Shown here: one piece after another, positions 1 through 8,796 of the stretch
Numbering within the stretch: position 1 is the first letter of the stretch
Layout: each line of letters opens with the position of its first letter
Origin: JBDHWG01 sp046328505
GTDB taxonomy: Bacteria; Chloroflexota; Anaerolineae; Epilineales; JAHCIE01
NCBI GenBank assembly: GCA_046328505.1
Contig: JAXLWL010000007.1
Span: forward strand, 208,748-272,747
Length of the DNA: 64,000 bases
Direction of reading: 5' to 3'
Notes under the pieces: model-generated
Seen by the model: the letters and a program-made list of their open reading frames with translations, nothing else
The model's database searches: none
Told to the model about the DNA's origin: nothing
Program-made: the position numbers and the translations under genes

Positions 1-3
1 GTG

Positions 4-867
4 TTATCCGCGTCGGCTGTTTTGTTCGTGCGCCTGAGCCACCTGCCCTCCTCGCGTTCGCCGCCTGGGCGCTGGCTCCTCGGAACGACGTGTGTCGGCT
101 CCGACGATTTGCATGGCCGTGCGGATGGCGACGGGATCGAACTCTGGCACCATCTGTCCCAGCACGGATAGGGCGGTACGAGCATAGTGCCGCGCCAACA
201 GAGAGGCGGCAAGGTCAGCGTTGCCCTGAAAGCAGGCGTTAGCAATGGCGCGATGTTCGGCGGCAACGGCCTCGGCCGGCCGTGTAGGGTAATGCTGACT
301 CATAAGGCGGTAATAGAGCCGCCGGTAGTATTCACATTGATCGGCAAGCCTGGCAATCCTCTGGCGCTGCGAGGCGTCTACAGAGCGAACAAGCAGGGCA
401 TGGAACCGACGATGCCGCACCTCCCAGGCATCCAGGTCACTGTCCTTGCGGCCCGCCACCTCATCGAGGTCAGCCAGCGTTTGATTCAGAGCTTGCGTGT
501 CCGTCTGGTCAATATGAGGAACCGTCAGACGAATCCCCAGAGCTTCCAAAAGAATGCGGCTGGCATATAGCGAGTCCACGATGGCCGACTCAAAGGCGGG
601 AACTCGCGCTCGCTGATTGTGTTCCGCCTCGACCAGCCCCTCGTTCTGGAGCATGCGCAGTGCTTCTCGCAACGGAATCCGGCTCACCCCCAACGACTCG
701 GCCAACTTCACCTGGGAAAGCATCGCTCCGGGTGGGAACGCGCCATCAAGAATCAGTTTGCGCAAGCGGCGGTAGAGAGGAAGAACGCCCTCACCACCAG
801 GTTCACCCCGGCTCACGTCAGCTTGTGGTTGGAGCGTATCATCTGTGTCGTTCATGCGGTTCGTCAC
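4..867 (-). CDS. GntR-family (FCD) transcriptional regulator
   Basis: DNA-binding repressor or activator of the FadR/FCD type, probably controlling the aromatic-catabolism operon it ends. A winged-helix domain lies at about residues 28-95 with the recognition segment SLGVSRIPLREAL near residues 58-70; an all-helical FCD effector domain follows to about residue 225. The C-terminal 40 residues are a basic, low-complexity tail. A longer in-frame start at 1002 would overlap the ligase gene by 97 bp, so the GTG at 867 was chosen: it has GGAAGG eight bases upstream. An ATG at 855 is the alternative. It is last in the minus-strand operon. The two TGTATACA palindromes in the operon promoter suit this family, so feedback control is inferred. 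The effector is unknown, probably an aromatic acid or its CoA thioester. Confidence 0.88.
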   Translation of the reverse strand: MTNRMNDTDDTLQPQADVSRGEPGGEGVLPLYRRLRKLILDGAFPPGAMLSQVKLAESLGVSRIPLREALRMLQNEGLVEAEHNQRARVPAFESAIVDSLYASRILLEALGIRLTVPHIDQTDTQALNQTLADLDEVAGRKDSDLDAWEVRHRRFHALLVRSVDASQRQRIARLADQCEYYRRLYYRLMSQHYPTRPAEAVAAEHRAIANACFQGNADLAASLLARHYARTALSVLGQMVPEFDPVAIRTAMQIVGADTRRSEEPAPRRRTRGGQVAQAHEQNSRRG

Positions 868-905
868 AGGCGCGACCTTCCGTGCAAACTCATCATCAGC
901 TCCTC

Positions 906-2429
906 CTATGCCATCGTCAGCATCTTGACCAATTCGGGTTTCTGAGTTTTGCCTGTCGCCGTTCTTGGAAAACTTGCGACGAGGCGCACGTGGCGCGGGC
1001 ATTTGTAATCGGCAAGATGCTGCTTACAGTAGTCAATGATCTCTTGCTCCGAGACACTCTGGCCGTCGCGCAGCACAATCGCCGCGACGACTTCTTCGCC
1101 CCATATCGGATGCGGCAGACCGATGACCGCCGCGTCTAGTACAGCGGGATGGCGATACAACACCTCCTCGATTTCTTTGGGATAGATATTCTCGCCGCCG
1201 CGAATGATCATCTCCTTCTTGCGGCCGACGATATAGAAGTATCCCTCGTCGTCCATCGTGCCGAGATCGCCCGTGTGCAGCCAACCATCGCGAATTGATG
1301 CCGACGTCGCCTCGGGGTTGCGATAGTAGCCCTGCATCACGTTGGTACCGCGCACGACGATTCCGCCGACCTGCCCCGCGGGCGCCTCCTGGTCATAGCT
1401 ATCGAAAATCTTCACTTCTTGTCCCGGCAGCGGGATGCCAATCGAGCCGATCTTGCGCCGCCCATCAATCGGATTTAGCGTCACGGAACACGTGGCCTCG
1501 CTCAAGCCGTATCCTTCCAGCATGAACGCCTTGAACTTGCGCTCGAATTCGTTGTACACTTCCACCGGCAACGGGGCCGCGCCGCAGATGCATACGCGTA
1601 GACTGCTCAAATCGTACTCAGCCGCCTCAGGACGATTGTTCAGAATCGCGTAGATGGTCGGCACGGAGCTGAAGGTCGTCGCACGATAACGCGCCACAGT
1701 CGGCAAGAAATCGCGGGCGGAGAACCCGTCCAACAGAATGAAGGATGCGCCTTGACGCAGCGCGGGCAGCAGACTGACGACCTGGGCGTTGACATGGAAC
1801 AAGGGCAACATGCACAACATGCGGTCGGTCTGGGTGTACTGCCCGCCCTCAATGGTCGCCCAGACATCATAGTCATAGTTGGCGTGCGAAAGAAGTACCC
1901 CTTTGGGTTTGCCCGTCGTGCCCGAGGTGTAGATGATGCTGGCAATGTCATCGGGCGACACCTGCGCGCCCGGCGCGGTATCAGGCATGCGCCAGAATTC
2001 GTCAAACGTGCGTTCGCCCTCGGGCGCCCCGCCGACATAGCGCACCTCGCGCAATTGCGGACAGTTCACGCGAATCTCGCGCACGATCGGCGCAAATTCG
2101 GCGCCGGCGATCAGCACGACACTTTCGGAATTGTCCAGGATGTACTGCACTTCTTCACCCTTTAGCAGCGGATTGATCGGCACAACCACAGCGCCGAGCT
2201 TGCTGCACGCGAAGAAGGCGTACAGAAATTCGGGACAATTCTTGAGCAAGAGGGCGACCTTCTGCCCGTGCGTCACAGCCAACGCTTGCAGCCCGCGCGC
2301 GACTTGATTGACGCGGCAGTTGAAGTCGGCGAACGAAACCTCTTCGTCCTTCCAGTACAAGTAGGTCTTATCGCTGTATCTGGCCGCAGAGTGTTCCAGG
2401 CGTACCCCGAGGGTCATATAATCGGACAT
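906..2429 (-). CDS. AMP-dependent acyl-CoA synthetase/ligase
   Basis: ANL-superfamily ligase that adenylates a carboxylic acid and transfers the acyl group to CoA in the cytoplasm. The 507-residue product has the ATP-binding motif YTSGTTGKPKG at about 167-177, GYGLSEATC in the middle, the GWLHTGDLG hinge motif and the C-terminal catalytic lysine motif PRTATGK. All diagnostic elements are present, so it should be active. Start at the ATG at 2429, preceded by AAGGAG six bases upstream; an upstream in-frame start at 2465 would overlap the preceding gene. It lies 10 bp after the FAH-family hydrolase and before the GntR regulator. Context suggests activation of an aromatic or ring-cleavage-derived acid. 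The sequence alone cannot separate a medium/long-chain fatty acid from an aromatic acid substrate. Confidence 0.9.
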   Translation of the reverse strand: MSDYMTLGVRLEHSAARYSDKTYLYWKDEEVSFADFNCRVNQVARGLQALAVTHGQKVALLLKNCPEFLYAFFACSKLGAVVVPINPLLKGEEVQYILDNSESVVLIAGAEFAPIVREIRVNCPQLREVRYVGGAPEGERTFDEFWRMPDTAPGAQVSPDDIASIIYTSGTTGKPKGVLLSHANYDYDVWATIEGGQYTQTDRMLCMLPLFHVNAQVVSLLPALRQGASFILLDGFSARDFLPTVARYRATTFSSVPTIYAILNNRPEAAEYDLSSLRVCICGAAPLPVEVYNEFERKFKAFMLEGYGLSEATCSVTLNPIDGRRKIGSIGIPLPGQEVKIFDSYDQEAPAGQVGGIVVRGTNVMQGYYRNPEATSASIRDGWLHTGDLGTMDDEGYFYIVGRKKEMIIRGGENIYPKEIEEVLYRHPAVLDAAVIGLPHPIWGEEVVAAIVLRDGQSVSEQEIIDYCKQHLADYKCPRHVRLVASFPRTATGKTQKPELVKMLTMA

Positions 2430-2439
2430 GGAATACTCC

Positions 2440-3345
2440 TTACTGCTCCACGACACGATTCGCAATCATGCCAACCTTCGCAATCTCGACCTCAACCAAA
2501 TCCCCGCTCCGCAAGAAGAGGGGCGGCTTGCGTGCGAACCCGACGCCGGGCGGTGTGCCTGTGGCGATGATGTCGCCCGCTTCCAGCGTCATGAACGAGC
2601 TGAGATAGGCGACGAGAGCGCGCACGGAGAAGATGAATTGTGCGGTGCTCGAGTGCTGAACCTCTTGCCCATTCACGCGTGTGATGACAGTCAGATTCTC
2701 TAGATCGGGAATCTCGTCGCGCAGCACGAGCGCGGGACCACACGGCTTGAAGGTGTCAATCATTTTCGCGGCAGCCCACTGGGGCGACTGCTGCTGCATA
2801 TCGCGCGCGCTCACATCGTTCATGACCATCGCGCCGGCAACGCAATCGAGCGCGTCCTCTTCTGGCACATTTCTGCATCGCCGCCCGATGACGATGGCTA
2901 ACTCGCCTTCATAATCCACATAGTCGCGATGGCCGTTGGGCAACACAATCGGGTCGTGCGGGCCTGCGAGCGCATTGCGATACACAGGGATCACCATTGG
3001 TGCCTGAGGAAGCGGCTGGTTCGATTCCTGCGCGTGGTCGCGATAGTTCAAGCCGATGAGTATGAGCTTTTCGGGGTCAGGGATTGGCGGGCCGAGACGT
3101 GTTTCGGAGAGAGCTGTCCCCCTGCCTTCCGACGCCAGCGTTTGGGCGGCGCTCGCGAGTTGCTGCAATGTCTGCGGCGCGTGCTGAATGATGCAGCGAT
3201 TACTGGCAAATGACGCTCGCGACGAGTCATCGCTGCCGTCCGCTAATCCGGCCAGTTGCGCGGCATGTTGCGTCTCCACAATCGTCTCGCCAACGAGCAT
3301 ACCCGGGCGCCAGGCCCCATCCGATTGAAAAGTGACAAGTCGCAT
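2440..3345 (-). CDS. Fumarylacetoacetate hydrolase (FAH) family protein
   Basis: Metal-dependent C-C hydrolase or decarboxylase/hydratase of the FAH superfamily; in meta-cleavage pathways such enzymes act on 2-hydroxymuconate-type products. The 301-residue protein has an N-terminal MRLVTF domain typical of bacterial members and the catalytic core: GLNYRDHAQE, the metal-binding DYEGELAIVIGRR, NDVSARDMQ and LEAGDIIATGTPPGVGF. The start at 3345 has AAAGGA nine bases upstream; an earlier in-frame methionine at 3408 lacks one. It sits between the extradiol-type dioxygenase and the acyl-CoA ligase, which supports a role downstream of ring cleavage. Exact reaction (hydrolase, oxaloacetate decarboxylase-like or isomerase) cannot be read from the sequence. 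Confidence 0.9.
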   Translation of the reverse strand: MRLVTFQSDGAWRPGMLVGETIVETQHAAQLAGLADGSDDSSRASFASNRCIIQHAPQTLQQLASAAQTLASEGRGTALSETRLGPPIPDPEKLILIGLNYRDHAQESNQPLPQAPMVIPVYRNALAGPHDPIVLPNGHRDYVDYEGELAIVIGRRCRNVPEEDALDCVAGAMVMNDVSARDMQQQSPQWAAAKMIDTFKPCGPALVLRDEIPDLENLTVITRVNGQEVQHSSTAQFIFSVRALVAYLSSFMTLEAGDIIATGTPPGVGFARKPPLFLRSGDLVEVEIAKVGMIANRVVEQ

Positions 3346-3369
3346 AGTCGTTCCTTTGTCGATGATCGA

Positions 3370-3467
3370 ATGGAATCCGTCGCAGGAGAAGGGCGAGTAA
3401 AAATACAAAGCGCTTCTTGTGCGGGGCCCGGTTTCTTGCTCGCGAACTCATTCGCGACGGATTCCAT
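3370..3467. repeat. Long inverted repeat in the intergenic gap (14-bp arms)
   Basis: Arms ATGGAATCCGTCGC (3370-3383) and its exact reverse complement (3454-3467) flank 70 bp in the 137-bp gap between the VOC dioxygenase and FAH genes. It could be a small non-autonomous repeat or an RNA hairpin within the operon transcript. No terminator T-tract is seen on either side. Confidence 0.6.
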
Positions 3468-3482
3468 CCGGCGGCGGAAAAT

Positions 3483-4088
3483 CTACTCGACGTGAAGCTC
3501 GGGCGGCAGCGGAAGGCGCGGGTCCATCGGGCGCGTCGGTTTGAATTCGCGCTCGTAGTACGCGCGGCGATGAAGTTCCTCGGCGGATGCTCCCTGCTTG
3601 CGCGCCTCGACCATACTGTCCGCGTCAATGACCACGCCGATTGGATTCGCCGCGAAGTCGGCCGACGAGCGCATAAACTCCGACGATTTCGCCCAGTCGC
3701 CGAAGTTGTCGTACTGGAGCTCGACGCTGTTGCCGTCGGGGTCAGCGTAGTAGAACGATGTGGTCATGCCGTGGTCCACAGTGACGTGCGGCAGGATACC
3801 GAGTTCCTTGAGCCGTACATAATTGTCTAGCAGACCGTCAATCGAATCGTACTCGAACGCGGTGTGATGCAGGCCGGTGTGTGCCAGCTTGTCGGGGTCG
3901 TCCGTCAAGGTCGGGACGGCGAGCAGCGCGACGCGATGGTTCGCCTCGTCGTTGCTCATCCACGCGCCGCCGGGGAACATGAACAGCGGCTTCATGCCGA
4001 CGACGGTGCCGTACCATTCGACCATCTCCTGCAGGCGAATGGTCTTGAAGTTGACGTGATGAATTGTGGGAAGAGGGTGCTCGGACAT
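3483..4088 (-). CDS. VOC-family extradiol-type dioxygenase
   Basis: Vicinal-oxygen-chelate protein resembling catechol 2,3-dioxygenase/biphenyl-diol dioxygenase, which opens an aromatic diol ring next to the hydroxyls using Fe(II). The 201-residue chain has the three expected metal ligands: His in TIHHVNFKT near residue 10, His in LHHTAFEYD near 82 and Glu in NSVELQYDN near 135. It is shorter than two-domain extradiol enzymes (about 300 residues), so it resembles the small-domain class. Start at 4088 with AAGGAG six bases upstream. It lies directly after the aromatic hydroxylase gene, giving a hydroxylate-then-cleave order. A glyoxalase-like non-dioxygenase role remains possible. Confidence 0.85.
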   Translation of the reverse strand: MSEHPLPTIHHVNFKTIRLQEMVEWYGTVVGMKPLFMFPGGAWMSNDEANHRVALLAVPTLTDDPDKLAHTGLHHTAFEYDSIDGLLDNYVRLKELGILPHVTVDHGMTTSFYYADPDGNSVELQYDNFGDWAKSSEFMRSSADFAANPIGVVIDADSMVEARKQGASAEELHRRAYYEREFKPTRPMDPRLPLPPELHVE

Positions 4089-4184
4089 GACTTTCTCCTT
4101 CTTGGCTTCTGCGTCATTGTGAGCGCACGGATCGTGATAGCTGCGTGACAGATGCTTCGCGTTCACTCAGCATAACAAACATTG

Positions 4185-5750
4185 TTATGCCAACTGCCGG
4201 CGCAAGTCTGCGATGAGGTGCTCGGCACCATCGAGTGTCGGAGCTGCGCCAAAGATATAGAAGTCGGGACGGGCGAGGACGACGGAGGCTTGGTTCTGCG
4301 CGAACCACTGCGCGTACGTTCCATCAAGATCCACGACAGGCCCGTCCGCACTGACACAGGCGGTCTTGCCGCCGATGCTCTCAAAGAACGCCCGCGACTC
4401 GGCGCTCAAGGCGGTGGCTGGGTCGCCTTGGTTGCTCAGCAGAACGAAGCCGCGCCCGACCACATCGTCGAACAGACCGCTGCTGCCGTTGTGCGAAACT
4501 TGACCTTGCACAAACAGCAATCCCGCGAGTGGATCGCCCTGGTGAAGGATGCCGGGGCCCAGGCGCATCGGTGGCGGCGGCGGCGGCGCGAGGGCGGGTT
4601 TCTTCTGCGCCGCGAAGAATTGCGCGTCGCGCATGGCCGCGAGCTGCGGGTCGGTGATGCAGATCATCTTGCCGAGTTCGACCGCGAACCCGATAAACAT
4701 TTGAACGTTGACCGTGCGCTCACTCGTGTAAGTATCGAGAATGCGTTCGGGCGCGCGGTTCGAGAGAACCAGATCGAGATGCCACGCGAGATTGATGGCA
4801 TCGCGGACGCCCGAACACAAGCCCTGCCCCGCAAACGGCGGCGTCAAGTGAGCTGAATCGCCGGCGAGCAACATGCGGCCGACACGCCATTCGTCCGCCC
4901 ACCGCGCTTGAAAGGTGTACATCGCACTGCGCTCGAGCGTCGCATTTTGCGGCGTAACGTCCCACGGTTCGAGCAAACGCCAGGCTGTTTCTGCGCCCTG
5001 AAAATCCTCTTTGGACTCTTCCGGCAAGCGCATGAACTCCCAACGGCGGCGTCCGGGTCCGCTCGGCACGATGGTGGTCGGGCGCGCCGGATTGCACCAC
5101 TGCCACGCGTAAGGCGCCCACTCGCGTTGACCATGCGGCTTGATGTCGACAACGAACCAATCGTATCTAAAGCCGAGGTCGGTCATCGTCACGCCCATCC
5201 ACTGGCGGACGATACTGTTTGCGCCATCCGCGCCGATGAGATAGCGGGCGCGAATCGTGCGCGCCTCGCTGGTCGGCGTCCATTCACCCGGTCTCGCCGA
5301 CTCGCCCCGACGCACCGTCAACGTGACACAATCGTCGTCCTGTGCTGCGCTGAGTGCCTCCCAACCGCGATTTACCTGAACAGTCGGGAAGGCGCGCGCC
5401 CTGGCGTCGAGAATGCTTTCCAAGTCGGGCTGCGAAAAGATGTTGCTGAGTGGCCAGCCCGAAGGTCCCATGCCGTTCCAATCGAGCAGCAAGAGAAGCT
5501 CGCGGTCCGCGTTGCGCCATTCGTAGAATCCGCTCGACTCAATCACTGGCGCAACTTGGTCGGCGACGCCTGCCGCTTGCAGTACGCGCGCGATTTCGTC
5601 GTCGTAATGCACCGCACGCGGCAGCGGATACACTTCATGCCAACGCTCGAACGCTGCGACGCGATATCCTTTTTGCCCCAGTAGAAGCGCGAGCATCTGC
5701 CCGACCGGACCGTAACCGACCACTGCGACATCGTAGACTTCGTTATCCAT
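4185..5750 (-). CDS. FAD-dependent aromatic monooxygenase (MhpA-like)
   Basis: Class A flavoprotein monooxygenase resembling 3-(3-hydroxyphenyl)propionate hydroxylase MhpA, which adds a second hydroxyl to a phenolic ring using NAD(P)H and O2. The 521-residue protein has the N-terminal dinucleotide fold VVGYGPVGQMLA (residues 10-21), the DG motif YLIGADGANSIVRQ near 190 and the GD motif MLLAGDSAHLTPPFAGQG near 290, followed by SGVRDAINLAWHL. The C-terminal thioredoxin-like domain ends in WFAQNQASVVLARPD, as in MhpA. GAGGAGGAAAGC precedes the ATG. It is second in the operon, upstream of the ring-cleavage dioxygenase. Substrate identity is inferred from family only; resorcinol- or PHB-type hydroxylases are the alternatives. 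Confidence 0.9.
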   Translation of the reverse strand: MDNEVYDVAVVGYGPVGQMLALLLGQKGYRVAAFERWHEVYPLPRAVHYDDEIARVLQAAGVADQVAPVIESSGFYEWRNADRELLLLLDWNGMGPSGWPLSNIFSQPDLESILDARARAFPTVQVNRGWEALSAAQDDDCVTLTVRRGESARPGEWTPTSEARTIRARYLIGADGANSIVRQWMGVTMTDLGFRYDWFVVDIKPHGQREWAPYAWQWCNPARPTTIVPSGPGRRRWEFMRLPEESKEDFQGAETAWRLLEPWDVTPQNATLERSAMYTFQARWADEWRVGRMLLAGDSAHLTPPFAGQGLCSGVRDAINLAWHLDLVLSNRAPERILDTYTSERTVNVQMFIGFAVELGKMICITDPQLAAMRDAQFFAAQKKPALAPPPPPPMRLGPGILHQGDPLAGLLFVQGQVSHNGSSGLFDDVVGRGFVLLSNQGDPATALSAESRAFFESIGGKTACVSADGPVVDLDGTYAQWFAQNQASVVLARPDFYIFGAAPTLDGAEHLIADLRRQLA

Positions 5751-5821
5751 GCTTTCCTCCTCGAAAGGCGTTGGTGAGGCGCAACCGGTGACGCGAGAGA
5801 CCCCTCGTCATTCGTCAGCCG

Positions 5822-7192
5822 TCAGAACGTGCTCATCCCCTGATAGATCTCGATCAAGTGTCCATCGGGGTCATGAATATAGATTGTGTGATTGCCGCCC
5901 GAGAGTCCGTCACCCTGTGGGCCGCGCGCGTGCAGCACAGGACCGTAGAAGATGGGGATGCCTTTTTGCATGAGCGATTGGGCGAATTCGGGCGTCGAAC
6001 GCCCGTCGTCGAGCCGCAGCGCCATGTGCATCAAGCCGTGATTCTCAACTGGCACGGGCTTGCCGTCAGGCGTCGTTTCCAGCACGAGCACCACGTCGTG
6101 ATGCTGCTTGCCAAAACTCATAAAACACAAAGTCTGGCGCGACGCGGCGTTGAGGGGATGCATTTGCGGTTCGATGGTTTCGCTATGAAACATGCCTATA
6201 ACGTCTTGATAGAACCTCTGCGAGCGTTCGAGGTCGGACACAAACACCGCGAGATGCCCGACGCCCTTGATCGCGTTCGTCGGATGCGAGGGGTGCGGCG
6301 GCAGAATGGGTTCCGGGATACGAATCGCATCGCCGTTCACCCGCGCGTACGCGCGCAGGAACTCGTCGAGCGAACGCGGCGCGTGCCCGGTAATCGCGGC
6401 GAAGTCATTCGTGACCGTCTGCATCTCGCCCTTGAGCACCAGCTGAATTAGCTCGACATAGTGGTCAATTTGCTGTTGCGGCAAGCCCACCGCTTTCAGC
6501 CCACCCACCCAGAGCGGCAATGGAATCGGCATGTAAGAGATCGGCTTGCCCGTCGCGTCCGTGAGTGACGTCGCCACGTCCGTCATCGAGACCGCGCTCG
6601 GCCCCGTCACATAGAAGGTTTGGCCAATGCACGCGTCGTTCGATAGCGCGCCGACGAGCGCGGCGGCGACATCGCGCCCGTCTATCGCAGCGAAGCGCGC
6701 CTCGCCCATGGGTGCGACCAACACGCCAAACTGCATCAGTGGCGCATGCACGAGCTGCATGATCGTCTGCAGAAAGAGGTTCGAGCGAACAAGCGTATAA
6801 GGAATGCCGGACTGCGCGAGTTGCGCTTCGATCTCCCAATGTTTCACGCCAACTTCAATCGGTGCGTTGGGGCCGACATAGTTTCCGCCCGACAGTTTGA
6901 CAATCTGCCGTATGTGTCCGTGCTGCTTGGCCGCGGCGATCACATTACCCTGGAGGTCTGCCATGTCAGGCGCGTTCGAGGTAATGAGCACGATGCGCTC
7001 AATACCCACGAGCGCGGCCTCAATGCTCGCGGGGTCGCTCAAGTCGCCCACGCATAGCTCGACTCCCTGCGCGGCGAGTTGCGCGGCCTTTTCTGGATTG
7101 CGAACCAGTGCGCGCGCGGGAATCTTCTTCGCCGCGAGATCTTGCACCACGCCGCTGCCGACCCGACCTGTCGCACCTGTCACCAGGATCAT
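5822..7192 (-). CDS. NmrA-like NAD(P)-binding protein fused to a VOC dioxygenase domain
   Basis: Two-domain protein of 456 residues. Residues 1-285 form an atypical SDR of the NmrA/NAD(P)H:quinone-oxidoreductase type with nucleotide motif TGATGRVGSGV at 5-15. Residues 305-456 form a VOC domain with an intact His/His/Glu metal set: GHLAVFV near 311, LMHMALRL near 397 and HLIEIY near 448. NmrA proteins bind NAD(P) and may reduce quinones or sense redox state; the VOC half resembles extradiol dioxygenases or glyoxalase-type enzymes. It is first in the aromatic operon, with AGGAGG six bases before the ATG, directly behind the regulated promoter. The fusion suggests coupled handling of a quinone or diol intermediate; that is inference. 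No frameshift or linker stop is seen, so the fusion is genuine in this sequence. Confidence 0.88.
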   Translation of the reverse strand: MILVTGATGRVGSGVVQDLAAKKIPARALVRNPEKAAQLAAQGVELCVGDLSDPASIEAALVGIERIVLITSNAPDMADLQGNVIAAAKQHGHIRQIVKLSGGNYVGPNAPIEVGVKHWEIEAQLAQSGIPYTLVRSNLFLQTIMQLVHAPLMQFGVLVAPMGEARFAAIDGRDVAAALVGALSNDACIGQTFYVTGPSAVSMTDVATSLTDATGKPISYMPIPLPLWVGGLKAVGLPQQQIDHYVELIQLVLKGEMQTVTNDFAAITGHAPRSLDEFLRAYARVNGDAIRIPEPILPPHPSHPTNAIKGVGHLAVFVSDLERSQRFYQDVIGMFHSETIEPQMHPLNAASRQTLCFMSFGKQHHDVVLVLETTPDGKPVPVENHGLMHMALRLDDGRSTPEFAQSLMQKGIPIFYGPVLHARGPQGDGLSGGNHTIYIHDPDGHLIEIYQGMSTF

Positions 7193-7317
7193 GCAGACCT
7201 CCTCATTGCTTGCCGCTCAAGACCTGTACAGACGTGATTTCACACACGCCGGACAGTTCCATCTTCGTTTCTCATTCAGCAAATCTAAACGCTTTCTCTC
7301 ACTCCGAACCCACTATA

Positions 7318-7418
7318 TGTATACAGTTGTTCGGGTTCTTTGCGTCCATGCGCCTAACATATTCTCGTCAACACGGCGGGTGTGGTAATAAGTGTATACA
7401 GTTTTTGCGTTTTGTCAA
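7318..7418 (-). promoter_or_regulatory. Operon promoter with two TGTATACA operators
   Basis: Minus-strand promoter: -35 TTGACA (7418-7413), 16-bp spacer, -10 TACACT (7396-7391). The palindrome TGTATACA at 7393-7400 overlaps the -10 and spacer; an identical copy, both followed by GTT, lies at 7318-7325 downstream of the start point. This layout fits repression by the GntR/FCD regulator at the operon end. Remaining bases of the 7193-7488 gap show no gene. Confidence 0.7.
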
Positions 7419-7488
7419 GAGCCAACTTTGTGATACCGGACTCTATCGGCAGAGTTGACGTCCATATGCCAGAGCACGTGCATGTCCT

Positions 7489-8301
7489 TCACTCGATCCA
7501 CGATAGGGCAACTCGGTTCATGAGTCCGGGGGCGACCAGCTTAAGGCACATCTCGACGCGCCCATGCTGTGTCATCACGAGGCCGCGGCGTCGCGCCGCA
7601 GACGCTTTCAAAATCTGCCGCGCGCGCTCTTGCGCCGTCATCACGTCCGCGGCGTAAACTGAGCTGTTTCCCGTCGCGAGCGCCCTCCCATTTGGACCGG
7701 AGGCGCACTCCTGGATCTCTGTGGCGACAAACCCCGGATAGACTACGGTCACGGAGACGCGGCTTCCCGCAAGCTCCATGCGGAGAGAATCGAAGAAGCC
7801 TATCATGGCATGCTCGGTCGCAGCATACCCGGTACGCGTGGGCGTACCGCTTTTTCCAGTGAGGCTGCTCACAGCGACGAGGCGGCCACGCGATCGGCGT
7901 AGGTGCGGCAGCGCAGCCTGCGTGCAGTACACGCTCCCGAAGTAGTTGACGCGCATCATTCGCTCAAAGGGGTTGAGGTCGGCCAGTTCCTCGAAGCGCG
8001 CCCACATGCCCATGCCGGCGTTGTTGATGAGCATGTCTAGCCGGCCAAACTCGGCGACGGTCTGCTCTACGAGAGCGCGGGACTGCGCTTCGTCGGCGAC
8101 ATCGGTGGGAACAAAAAGCGCACTGCCGCCTCGCTTCGCGCATTCGCGAGCGACCTCCTTCAGGCGTTCGCCGTCCTGCGCGACCAGTGCCAACCGTGCT
8201 CCCTGTATCGCAAGCTGGAGCGCCAGTTCCCGGCCAATCCCCGTCGAGGCCTCAGTGATGATTACAACATTGTTGCGGAACGGCCTGCTGTTTCTCTTCA
8301 T
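7489..8301 (-). CDS. SDR-family oxidoreductase with altered catalytic lysine
   Basis: Classical short-chain dehydrogenase fold of 270 residues: NAD(P)-binding N-terminus, NNAGMGMWARFEEL near 92, catalytic serine region LVAVSSLTGKSG near 140 and the tyrosine region at about 155. Two key positions are unusual: the glycine motif reads TEASTGIG instead of TGASxGIG, and the active-site YxxxK reads YAATEHA, replacing the proton-relay lysine by glutamate. Both changes are single-codon G/A differences (GAG for GGG, GAG for AAG). The protein may be a pseudo-enzyme or decaying. It is third in the acyltransferase-DoxX-SDR set, 36 bp after DoxX, probably under the same TetR-linked promoter. The family commonly reduces aldehydes/ketones; the substrate here is unknown. 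Confidence 0.85.
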   Translation of the reverse strand: MKRNSRPFRNNVVIITEASTGIGRELALQLAIQGARLALVAQDGERLKEVARECAKRGGSALFVPTDVADEAQSRALVEQTVAEFGRLDMLINNAGMGMWARFEELADLNPFERMMRVNYFGSVYCTQAALPHLRRSRGRLVAVSSLTGKSGTPTRTGYAATEHAMIGFFDSLRMELAGSRVSVTVVYPGFVATEIQECASGPNGRALATGNSSVYAADVMTAQERARQILKASAARRRGLVMTQHGRVEMCLKLVAPGLMNRVALSWIE

Positions 8302-8337
8302 TGCTTGCTACCCTCGATGAATGACCCTTTGAGGCTC

Positions 8338-8667
8338 CTACGCCGCATAGGTCACATACAGAATCGCCAAGGCCATGATGAGGGTCATTCCGGGCAGGGC
8401 GATGTGCGATGCCGACTCATGGTGCCGAATCAGGGTGACGAGGGCTCCAAGAAGGATCAGGGCCATAAGGGCAGCCCCGACCATTGTCAGGCCCGGCCAC
8501 CAGAGAAGCACCACGGCGACAATCTCGGCGATACTCGTCGCACGCATGAAATGTTCCGAGTAGCCCCAGCGCGTCCAATCCGGCGCTACCTTGCCGGTCC
8601 ATTTCTGGAAAGCGGCTGCGACGAAGATGAGCGAGACAAGAATCTTCAGGATGAGCACGATATTCAT
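8338..8667 (-). CDS. DoxX-like small membrane protein
   Basis: Four-helix membrane protein of 109 residues resembling the DoxX/DoxX-like family, often linked to redox balance at the membrane. Hydrophobic segments lie at about 3-20, 43-60, 64-80 and 90-107; the conserved FQKWTGK segment follows helix 1. GAGAGG precedes the ATG with seven bases. It is flanked by an acyltransferase and an SDR gene on the same strand. No catalytic residues can be assigned, and the family's function is only loosely known. Confidence 0.82.
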   Translation of the reverse strand: MNIVLILKILVSLIFVAAAFQKWTGKVAPDWTRWGYSEHFMRATSIAEIVAVVLLWWPGLTMVGAALMALILLGALVTLIRHHESASHIALPGMTLIMALAILYVTYAA

Positions 8668-8796
8668 CGATTACCTCTCTTCAAAACTGGCTCACGCGTC
8701 GGCGCGGCCACTTCGTTGATATGCACAGTGCATAAGAAGTTCTCGCGCATTCGGCGAGTGCTTCGCTCCGATCGAGGTAGGTCGGTGGACGAACCG

